Shown one piece after another: positions 57,178-64,000 of a DNA stretch of 64,000 nucleotides (position 1 is the stretch's first letter; each line of letters opens with the position of its first letter). The notes beneath the pieces were generated by a model, which did not search any database, was not told the origin of the DNA, and saw only the letters and a program-made list of their open reading frames with translations. Where the stretch lies: contig NZ_CP072801.1 in NCBI RefSeq assembly GCF_017901135.1, forward strand, positions 558,001-622,000, read 5' to 3'. The stretch is from Thiothrix litoralis. GTDB lineage: Bacteria; Pseudomonadota; Gammaproteobacteria; Thiotrichales; Thiotrichaceae. The translations under genes and the position numbers were made by a program.

Positions 57178-58281
57178 TTACCGTTCGATGCGGGCGAAAT
57201 GTATCTCTCGGCGGCTTTTGTCGTTGACTTGACCAGCTAATTGCCCACAGGCCGCGTCAATATCATCACCTCGTGTTTTTCTGGTGATCACAGTATATCC
57301 TGCTTCTGCGAGAATATCACGGAAGCGGTGTATCCGGTTGTTACTGGAACGCTTGTAACGCGTTTCCGGGAACGGGTTGAACGGAATCAGGTTGATTTTC
57401 GAGGGAATGCCTTTGAGGATTTTCGCCAGTTGGTGAGCGTTTTCATCGCTGTCATTGATGCCATCCAGCATCACGTATTCCCAAGTAACGTGATTACGCT
57501 CGGTGGTTTTTTTATCCAAAAACTGGCGGCACATGGCCAGCAAGTCCTTGATCGGGTATTTGCGGTTCAAAGGAACCAGTTGGTCACGCAGTTCGTCATT
57601 GGGTGCGTGCAAGGAGACGGCCAGCGAGACATCCAGCGTATCGGCCAGACGATCCAGCGCAGGCAAAACGCCGGAGGTGCTGAGGGTGACACGACGTTTA
57701 CTCAGGCCGTAAGCATTGTCATCCATCATCAGCCGTAAAGCATTGATCACGTTGTCGAAGTTGAGCAAGGGTTCGCCCATGCCCATCATTACCACATTGC
57801 TGACGACGCGAGCGCCTTTGGGGTCAGCTTGCAAGGCGCGTTTGGCGACCCACAATTGCCCGATGATTTCGGCAGTGGTGAGGTTGCGGTTGAAGCCTTG
57901 GCGAGCGGTGGAGCAGAAGGTGCAGTCCAGCGCACAACCGACTTGCGAGGAAACGCAAAGCGTTCCCCGGTCGTCTTCCGGGATGAACACCGTTTCGATG
58001 GCATTACCATCGTCCAGCCGCAGTAACCATTTGTATGTTCCGTCGGCGGATTGTTGCTCCATCACGATTTCCGGGGCGCGGATGACGGTGTTTTCCGTCA
58101 AAAACTGGCGCAACGGTTTGCTGATATTGGTCATCTGGTCAACACTGTCGACGCTCAACTGATGCAGCCATTTGATGATTTGAGTGGCACGAAAAGGCTT
58201 TTCACCCATGGAGGTGAAATACGCCTTCAGCCCTTCATGGCTAAAATCGAGCAGATTAACTTGTTTTACAGTGTCAGACAC
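57178..58281 (-). CDS. rlmN: Dual-specificity 23S rRNA/tRNA m2A methyltransferase RlmN
   Basis: 367 residues, radical SAM enzyme methylating A2503 of 23S rRNA and A37 of some tRNAs. The cluster motif [20 protein letters not shown] has CxxxCxxC. Other parts: [35 protein letters not shown] and the C-terminal catalytic-cysteine region [17 protein letters not shown]. Start at 58281. Confidence 0.97.
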   Translation of the reverse strand: MSDTVKQVNLLDFSHEGLKAYFTSMGEKPFRATQIIKWLHQLSVDSVDQMTNISKPLRQFLTENTVIRAPEIVMEQQSADGTYKWLLRLDDGNAIETVFIPEDDRGTLCVSSQVGCALDCTFCSTARQGFNRNLTTAEIIGQLWVAKRALQADPKGARVVSNVVMMGMGEPLLNFDNVINALRLMMDDNAYGLSKRRVTLSTSGVLPALDRLADTLDVSLAVSLHAPNDELRDQLVPLNRKYPIKDLLAMCRQFLDKKTTERNHVTWEYVMLDGINDSDENAHQLAKILKGIPSKINLIPFNPFPETRYKRSSNNRIHRFRDILAEAGYTVITRKTRGDDIDAACGQLAGQVNDKSRREIHFARIER

Positions 58282-58310
58282 AGATGACGTTTACCTTGAA
58301 TTGAGTGCTA

Positions 58311-58742
58311 TTAACGAGTGCGCGGGCACAGACCTTCTTCACCGAAGAAGTAGGCAATTTCGATGGCAGCATTTTCCAGACTGTCAGAACCGTGAACGGC
58401 ATTTTCGTCAATGGAATCAGCGAAATCAGCACGGATTGTACCAGCGTCTGCATTCTTAGGGTTAGTAGCACCCATCAGTTCACGGTTTTTGGTGACAGCA
58501 TTTTCGCCTTCCAACACTTGAACCATGACAGGGCCGGATGTCATGAATGCAACCAAGTCAGCAAAGAAAGGGCGCTCTTTATGCACCGCGTAGAAACCTT
58601 CAGCACGTTCTTGGCTCAGGTGTACCATTTTGGCAGCGACAATTTTCAGGCCAGCGTTTTCAAAGCGGCTGTAGATTTGACCAATCACGTTTTTGGCAAC
58701 GGCATCGGGTTTGATAATGGAAATAGTTTGTTCGATCGCCAT
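58311..58742 (-). CDS. ndk: Nucleoside diphosphate kinase
   Basis: 143 residues. Motifs [55 protein letters not shown] and the active-site segment [17 protein letters not shown] with the phospho-histidine. The ATG at 58742 gives the standard family N-terminus [14 protein letters not shown]; the upstream extension is noncoding. About 30 bases upstream of rlmN. Confidence 0.97.
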   Translation of the reverse strand: MAIEQTISIIKPDAVAKNVIGQIYSRFENAGLKIVAAKMVHLSQERAEGFYAVHKERPFFADLVAFMTSGPVMVQVLEGENAVTKNRELMGATNPKNADAGTIRADFADSIDENAVHGSDSLENAAIEIAYFFGEEGLCPRTR

Positions 58743-58901
58743 GTGGATACTCCAATAAAAGGTTAAAGCTGTAATGAGGGCGCAATTGTAATGGGTGTGC
58801 CCCACACAGGCAAAGCATATTCGTCGCATCTAGCGTAAACCCCGTGCTAGACTCTAAAGACACTGTGAAATCACAAGTAATAATTGATGAAAGGACTATC
58901 T

Positions 58902-60584
58902 ATGCTGGCTAAATTGAGCAAATGGATGATCATCAGTGGCATTTTGTCACTGAGCGTAACAGGTTGTGGTACTACACCCTCAACAACCTCACTTTCAGGC
59001 GCTAAAGGTGCCTTATCCACTGGAAATTCAGCCTCATCACTGGGGATGAATACCAATGAGATCATGGAAAGTGATGCCAGTATGCCCTTCATTGACCTGA
59101 TGCGGGCAGCGCTGCCTTTTCAGGAAGCCAGCCCGTGGTTGACCAAGGGCAATGTGACTTATGATGCCAATGGTTGGCCTAATAACCTGAATGGTGGTCA
59201 GGCGGGGACACGTTTCCTCTCCAATTTGCCTGCTGCGGTGATTCCGGGCGGAACTTACACGGTGTTGTATGACGGCGATGGTGACATTCAGTACATGAAT
59301 GACGTTACCCTGACAGAACACAAGCCGGGTGTTGACCTGATTAACCTTGATGCTGGCAGTGACGGCATTCTGAATGCTTCATTCTTGATTACCCGCAGCA
59401 ACCCGCAAAATTATGTGCGTAATATCCGCATCTTGCCACCAGGTGGTATTTGCGCCAATAACCCGTTCCAGCGGGTCACTTCGGCCTCGGCCTGTGGTGG
59501 GAATTACCAGTCATTTGTGGAAAATGCAGGCAGTATTGTCTTCAACCCTGATTTCATGAACTTCATGAAGGATTTCCGCGCGATCCGCTTCATGAACTTT
59601 AGTGGTGTTACCCGCAGCACCGAGCGTACATGGGCTGACCGTAATACCCTTAGCAAAGCCGTGTGGGGCGGTAAAGAAGGTTCGCGCGGCGCACCGCTGG
59701 AAATTCAAGTGGAACTCGCCAACCGTTTGAATGCTGACCCGTGGTTCACGCTTCCTCATGCAGCCGATGATAACTATGTGCGCCAGTATGCGTCTTACGT
59801 GAAACAGCATTTGAACAGCAACCTCAAGCCGCACATCGAATACAGCAACGAAACGTGGAACACCATCTTTTCTCAGGGCGGTTACATGATCGACATGGGG
59901 ATGAGATTGGGTCTGGATACCAATGCCGTGCGGGCAGGCTATCGCTATTATTCGCAACGTTCCGTCGAAATCTTCAATATCTGGGAAAGTGTTTACGGTG
60001 GGTCGCAACGTTTGGTGCGTATCCTGTCGGGCTGGACGGTGAATGACAAGCTGACGGAAGTGGTGTTAACCCACAAGGATGCTTACAAACATGCTGATAC
60101 CTTTGCGATTGGCCCTTATGTGTTTGGTGGTCATGAGGAAATTCGGGGTGTCAGAAGTGTGGATCAAGCCTTTGATCTGATCAATAACCCGGTGTATCGC
60201 CATTCCCTCGAAAAAGAACTGGGTTATGTGCGGATGCAAAAAGCCATTACCGACAAATACGGTTTGCGCTTGATTGCGTATGAGGCCGGGCAAGGTTTGG
60301 CCGATTTCAAAACCACCACCGATGATGAAATGCCCAACCCGATGCTGTTTGCTGCCAACCGCGACCCGCGTATGCGTGACGTTTATGCGCGTTTGCTGAG
60401 TGGTTGGAAGGCTGAAGGCGGTACATTATTCATGCACTACACCGCACCCCGCACGTTCACCAAGCATGGGCCATGGGGAACCAAGGAATACATTACCCAA
60501 CCGATCAGTCAAGCGCCCAAGTATCAGGCATTGCTGGACTTTATCCGTAGCACGCCGTGCTGGTGGGATGGTTGCAAGCGTTAA
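58902..60584 (+). CDS. Lipoprotein with glycoside-hydrolase-like motifs (cellulose-binding-protein type)
   Basis: About 560 residues. N-terminal lipoprotein signal MIISGILSLSVTGCGTT. The central and C-terminal part has HIEYSNETWNTIFSQGGYM and GLRLIAYEAGQGLADFKTTT, which look like the two carboxylate-bearing strands of a glycosidase barrel (NE acid/base and E nucleophile). A WPNNLNGGQAGTRFLSNLP segment precedes them. Start at 58902 chosen because AAGGA sits 6 bases upstream; TTG at 58884 and ATG at 58887 are alternatives. The sugar substrate is unknown. Confidence 0.65.
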   Translation: MLAKLSKWMIISGILSLSVTGCGTTPSTTSLSGAKGALSTGNSASSLGMNTNEIMESDASMPFIDLMRAALPFQEASPWLTKGNVTYDANGWPNNLNGGQAGTRFLSNLPAAVIPGGTYTVLYDGDGDIQYMNDVTLTEHKPGVDLINLDAGSDGILNASFLITRSNPQNYVRNIRILPPGGICANNPFQRVTSASACGGNYQSFVENAGSIVFNPDFMNFMKDFRAIRFMNFSGVTRSTERTWADRNTLSKAVWGGKEGSRGAPLEIQVELANRLNADPWFTLPHAADDNYVRQYASYVKQHLNSNLKPHIEYSNETWNTIFSQGGYMIDMGMRLGLDTNAVRAGYRYYSQRSVEIFNIWESVYGGSQRLVRILSGWTVNDKLTEVVLTHKDAYKHADTFAIGPYVFGGHEEIRGVRSVDQAFDLINNPVYRHSLEKELGYVRMQKAITDKYGLRLIAYEAGQGLADFKTTTDDEMPNPMLFAANRDPRMRDVYARLLSGWKAEGGTLFMHYTAPRTFTKHGPWGTKEYITQPISQAPKYQALLDFIRSTPCWWDGCKR

Positions 60585-60594
60585 GGGGAAGGCT

Positions 60595-61968
60595 ATGTTT
60601 ACACAAGAAAAACCCGCAGACTCGGTTGCGTTGCATCCCTTGACCCCGCAGACGTGGAGGGTGCTGGCTGATGCGTTGTCTGCTGCCGAATACCAGTGGG
60701 CAACACTGCACGATTTCAGCGCAAAAGCTGGTCAGCTTTGCTTGCTGCCGGACGGGCAGGGCGGCATCAGCAAAGTGTTGGTGGGCTATGATGCGGCGGA
60801 AGGGGTGCGTTGGGCGGTGGCGGCATTGCCCAACAAGTTGCCACGCGGGCATTACCATCTGGTTTGCGACTGGTCAGAGGCTGAAACCTTGCAAGCCAGT
60901 ATCGGCTGGGGTTTGGGTTATTACCGCTTTGAGCAGTACACCAAGCCGGATAACAAGGCCAGACCTGTGTTGTACTTGGCAAGCGCTCAGCAGAAACGTG
61001 CGCAAGCCTTCGTGCAAGCGGTGACGCTGGTGCGTGACCTGATCAATCAGCCCGCCAATCACATGATGCCTGAGCATTTGTCAGCCGCTACCGCGCAATT
61101 GGCAGAGACGTTTGGAGCAGATTTCCGTGAACTGGTTGGTGATGAATTGCTGGCGCAAAATTATCCGGCAATCCACGCGGTGGGACGTGCCAGTAAACAT
61201 GCGCCGCGCTTACTGAGCTTGCGCTGGGGAAACCCTGAGCATCCGGCGGTGACGTTGGTGGGTAAGGGGGTGTGTTTTGATACCGGCGGCTTGGATATTA
61301 AACCCTCGCAATACATGCGTTTTATGAAAAAGGACATGGGCGGTGCGGCGCACGTCTTGGGTCTGGCGCAGTTGATCATGCAGTTGCAATTGCCCGTGCA
61401 ACTGCGGGTGCTGATCCCGGCGGTTGATAATGCCATCGGTGGCGATGCCTTCCGCCCCGGTGACATTCTGTCTACCCGTGCGGGTAAGTCGGTGGAAGTG
61501 GACAATACCGATGCCGAAGGGCGTTTGGTGTTGTGCGATGCCTTGGCAGATGCGGTCAACCACAAGCCTGATGTGCTGCTGGATTTTGCCACGCTGACAG
61601 GTGCTGCGCGGGTGGCGCTTGGCACGGAAATCCCAGTTTTTTTCAGTAATAACAAATCATTGACAGCAAAACTTCAGGCGGTTTCAGAGGTTTCCGAAGA
61701 GCTGATTTGGAACTTGCCTTTGCACAAGGCTTATTTTGAGCAATTGAAAAGCGCTTGTGCTGACTTTACCAATAGCGGTGGCAGTTACGGTGGGGCGATT
61801 ACAGCCGCTTTGTTCCTGAATGAATTTGTGCCCGAGAATATTCCGTGGGCGCACTTTGACGTGATGGCTTGGAACAACCGTGAGCGTGCCGGACGTCCGA
61901 CGGGTGGTGAGGCGATGGGATTATTCGCCATTTACCACTATTTGGAAACCGTTTATCGGAATCAATGA
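60595..61968 (+). CDS. M17 family leucyl aminopeptidase
   Basis: 457 residues; dizinc aminopeptidase of the PepA/PepB type. Metal and catalytic residues in VGKGVCFDTGGLDIKPSQYM, FMKKDMGGAAHV and VDNTDAEGRLVLCDALADAV. The N-terminal domain is divergent from PepA. GGGGAAGG site before the ATG, 10 bases after the preceding gene. Confidence 0.94.
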   Translation: MFTQEKPADSVALHPLTPQTWRVLADALSAAEYQWATLHDFSAKAGQLCLLPDGQGGISKVLVGYDAAEGVRWAVAALPNKLPRGHYHLVCDWSEAETLQASIGWGLGYYRFEQYTKPDNKARPVLYLASAQQKRAQAFVQAVTLVRDLINQPANHMMPEHLSAATAQLAETFGADFRELVGDELLAQNYPAIHAVGRASKHAPRLLSLRWGNPEHPAVTLVGKGVCFDTGGLDIKPSQYMRFMKKDMGGAAHVLGLAQLIMQLQLPVQLRVLIPAVDNAIGGDAFRPGDILSTRAGKSVEVDNTDAEGRLVLCDALADAVNHKPDVLLDFATLTGAARVALGTEIPVFFSNNKSLTAKLQAVSEVSEELIWNLPLHKAYFEQLKSACADFTNSGGSYGGAITAALFLNEFVPENIPWAHFDVMAWNNRERAGRPTGGEAMGLFAIYHYLETVYRNQ

Positions 61969-62063
61969 ACGTTGCTTGGGTAAATCTGTTCAGTTTCAAT
62001 TCATTTTTCTTATTGTGATCTATAATCAAAGGATTCGAGTATTTAGAAAAAGGTTGGAATAAC

Positions 62064-62552
62064 ATGCAAAGACGGCTAGCTGTTAAGCCTCATATTGCCC
62101 GTCATTTTGCTTTGGGGATTGCGCTGATGGGGTTGACACTAACATTTTTGGCAGCAACTTTGCTGGTGTTCCCGTACAAATTGGCCGCTAACCCAGAAGT
62201 ACAGGGGGAGTTGCTTTATGATTTATTAGGGAGTCTGGAATACAGCGCTAATGGTCGTTTTGAGGTAATTGACGATCCTATTATGCGGCATAAACTAGCA
62301 GGATTGTTGATGAATAACCGTCTGAATGGTCGCGAGGGTGTCGCTTATATCCTCAACCTCGGCAATGGTAAAATCGTTTGGAGCGCCGCAGCAACGTCTT
62401 TGCGCGTTGATGGTCTTGGCGTGAATGATAGCTATCTTATGCAGTTTACTCATACGCCGACTCATCAATTGGCGGTGCAGAACTTTTGGCTGAAAGATGT
62501 CGGTAAGGTGCGTCTGGAATTCAGGATGGTTGTGGCATTACCTATCCGCTGA
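62064..62552 (+). CDS. Orphan membrane sensor-domain protein (PhoQ-like N-terminal domain)
   Basis: 162 residues: a short cytoplasmic start, one strong membrane segment (HFALGIALMGLTLTFLAATL) and a periplasmic region with ELLYDLLGSLEYSANGRFEV and YILNLGNGKIVWSAAATSLR, a layout I associate with the sensor domain of two-component histidine kinases. No second membrane segment, HAMP or kinase domain follows before the stop. It may be a truncated remnant or a stand-alone sensor. Family match is tentative. Confidence 0.6.
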   Translation: MQRRLAVKPHIARHFALGIALMGLTLTFLAATLLVFPYKLAANPEVQGELLYDLLGSLEYSANGRFEVIDDPIMRHKLAGLLMNNRLNGREGVAYILNLGNGKIVWSAAATSLRVDGLGVNDSYLMQFTHTPTHQLAVQNFWLKDVGKVRLEFRMVVALPIR

Positions 62553-62583
62553 CTCACACCTTTGATGCTGGGAATTTGTTTGT

Positions 62584-64000
62584 ATGGTCGATTTTTATGA
62601 TGAGCTTACCTACGAAACCAACCCGTTTCCCGAGACGCATCCCGGTAATCTGGCGGCGTTAGGGCGTTTGTTTGGTATCCAGACTACTTCCCCGCAGCAA
62701 TGCCGGGTGTTGGAACTGGGTTCGGCCACTGGCGGTAATCTTATCCCGATGGCTTGGCACTTGCCGCAAAGTGAGTTTGTGGGCGTAGAGCTTTCCGCCG
62801 CCCAAGTGGACATTGGTCAACGCATTGTCAGCACGCTGGAATTGCCCAATATCCGGCTGGAAGTGGGCGACATTCTCGAACTCGACGCAGCCCGAATCGG
62901 GCAATTTGATTACATTATTGCGCACGGGGTGTATTCGTGGGTTCCGCCTCTCGTGCGTGAAAAAATCCTGCAACTGACGCGGGATTGCCTGACACCGCAT
63001 GGCTTGGCCTACATCAGCTACAACCTGTTACCCGGCTGGCGGATGCGCGGCAGTTTACGTGATCTGTTGCTGCACGCTACTCGCGAGGTAACAGGGGCAG
63101 CAGCTAAATACAATACCGCGATTGCCGCACTGGAACGCTTGCAGCAGGCTTTGCAAGGGGCGGCAGCCGATAGTCAGCATTACGTGCAAAAAGAAATTAC
63201 CTACCTGTTGGCTGCCCACCCCAGTTATCTGCTGCACGAGTATTTGGCGGGTGAAAACAATGCTTTCCTGTTCAGTGAATTCCTCGCGGATGCTGGGCGG
63301 CATGAGCTGCAATACGTGTGTGAAACCGACCTGCATACCCTGTTCGATACCACCCTGAGCCAGCCCGCGCAAACAGCCCTTGCCGATATTGAAGACCCCT
63401 TGCAGCATGAACAATGGATGGATTTTGTGCAAATGCGTGCCTTCCGCAAGAGTGTGTTGTGCCGGGCAGATTTGCCGCTGGAACGTGCCATTGATATTGA
63501 CGTGTTTACTGCGTATTTTTACAGCGCAAATTTGCGTCTCAAGGGCAAGGAAAACCTCAACAATACCAAGCCCGTCATTTTCCTGACGGCAGATAATAAT
63601 GAGTTGAGCGTTACACACCCCTTGAGCAAGGCGGCGTTATTGTATTTACAGGATGTGCACCCTTACACCCCGGATTTTGAGGAATTGTATGCCAAGGCTG
63701 CTACCAAGGTACGGCAAGCAGGCGGCAAGGCATTTGCCGAAGCGCGTAGCGAGTTGGTGAGTGAATTGTTTAGCCTGTACAGCTACCGGGCAGTCTATGC
63801 GCATCTGACACCCTGCTTGCACCGCCCCGAATGGCCTGAGCACCCACAAGCGACAGCGCTGGCACGTTTACAGGCCGCGCAAGGGTGGGAATGTGTGGCG
63901 AGTATTCGTCATCAGGTGATGAGTCTGGATAGCTTTTCCAGTTACTTGTTGCAAGAGTTGGATGGTAGCCGCACAGTTCCAGAACTGGTCAGTTACCTGA
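62584..64000 (+). CDS. Class I SAM methyltransferase with regulatory domain (3' end outside window)
   Basis: Frame open to the end of the window (at least 472 residues). N-terminus MVDFYDELTYETNPFPETHP, then motif I VLELGSATGGNLIPMAWHLP and post-I FVGVELSAAQVDIGQ, with YIIAHGVYSWVPPLVREKIL and YISYNLLPGWRMRGSLRDLL. The part after residue about 210 matches the methyltransferase regulatory domain type (MethyTransf_Reg). The substrate is not known. Confidence 0.88.
   Translation, partial: MVDFYDELTYETNPFPETHPGNLAALGRLFGIQTTSPQQCRVLELGSATGGNLIPMAWHLPQSEFVGVELSAAQVDIGQRIVSTLELPNIRLEVGDILELDAARIGQFDYIIAHGVYSWVPPLVREKILQLTRDCLTPHGLAYISYNLLPGWRMRGSLRDLLLHATREVTGAAAKYNTAIAALERLQQALQGAAADSQHYVQKEITYLLAAHPSYLLHEYLAGENNAFLFSEFLADAGRHELQYVCETDLHTLFDTTLSQPAQTALADIEDPLQHEQWMDFVQMRAFRKSVLCRADLPLERAIDIDVFTAYFYSANLRLKGKENLNNTKPVIFLTADNNELSVTHPLSKAALLYLQDVHPYTPDFEELYAKAATKVRQAGGKAFAEARSELVSELFSLYSYRAVYAHLTPCLHRPEWPEHPQATALARLQAAQGWECVASIRHQVMSLDSFSSYLLQELDGSRTVPELVSYL

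Overview
The window reads as chromosomal DNA of a gammaproteobacterium of moderate GC content. The housekeeping gene order (ndk-rlmN-pilF-rodZ-hisS-yfgM-bamB) is gammaproteobacterial. The mix of NnrS, SoxW-like thioredoxins, a DsbD, type IV pilus minor pilins with PilY1, IS200/IS605-type TnpB elements and short palindromic repeats lying in frame inside genes resembles filamentous sulfur bacteria of the Thiothrix/Thiotrichales type. The genus is inferred from gene content and cannot be proven from the window alone.

Layout. 1-9.5 kb: YadGH-type ABC exporter, peptidoglycan glycosyltransferase MtgA, a probable TumA/TumE toxin-antitoxin pair, a GIY-YIG/Sel1 protein, an HTH regulator split by a full-length TnpB element, a thioredoxin / TolC-like / adaptor operon, an AEC transporter and a universal stress protein. 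9.7-19.6 kb: DsbD, the minor pilin operon (fimT-pilV-pilW-pilX-pilY1-pilE), and a double-thioredoxin protein. 19.7-26 kb: nnrS with an RND adaptor and pump, then a TSUP transporter. 26-32.6 kb: a decayed TnpB element abutting der, a NUDIX hydrolase, RDD and Uma2 proteins, trpG and trpE. 32.6-39.7 kb: an insertion-sequence pile-up. It holds an IS110 element with a readable bridge RNA, sitting inside the end of an IS50-like element that itself interrupts a gene, followed by a truncated TnpB element, an ISAs1 element and a second IS50-like copy that replaces the motor region of hsdR. 39.7-46.7 kb: the rest of the type I restriction-modification operon (hsdM, hsdS), an AAA-ATPase-like/PDDEXK_9 protein, an ArfB-like release factor and a VapBC pair. 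46.7-52.3 kb: a fused HyuA-HyuB oxoprolinase carrying three different palindromic repeats in frame, an iron-containing alcohol dehydrogenase and a uracil-DNA-glycosylase-like protein. 52.2-58.7 kb: bamB, yfgM, hisS, rodZ, pilF, rlmN, ndk. 58.9-64 kb: a lipoprotein with glycosidase-like motifs, an M17 aminopeptidase, an orphan sensor domain and a methyltransferase running off the end.

How the genes work together. Several neighbourhoods deal with thiol redox and envelope biogenesis (DsbD, three CxxC thioredoxin-fold domains on two proteins, BamB/YfgM, RodZ, MtgA). The minor pilin operon and PilF serve type IV pili. The restriction-modification island has lost cleavage function but keeps its methylase and specificity genes.

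I saw no tRNA, rRNA or CRISPR array. No stretch longer than about 300 bases lacks a gene or a mobile element. The most informative object is the IS110 element: an uninterrupted copy of its target lies 5.4 kb away, so the bridge RNA guides can be checked directly against the real insertion site.
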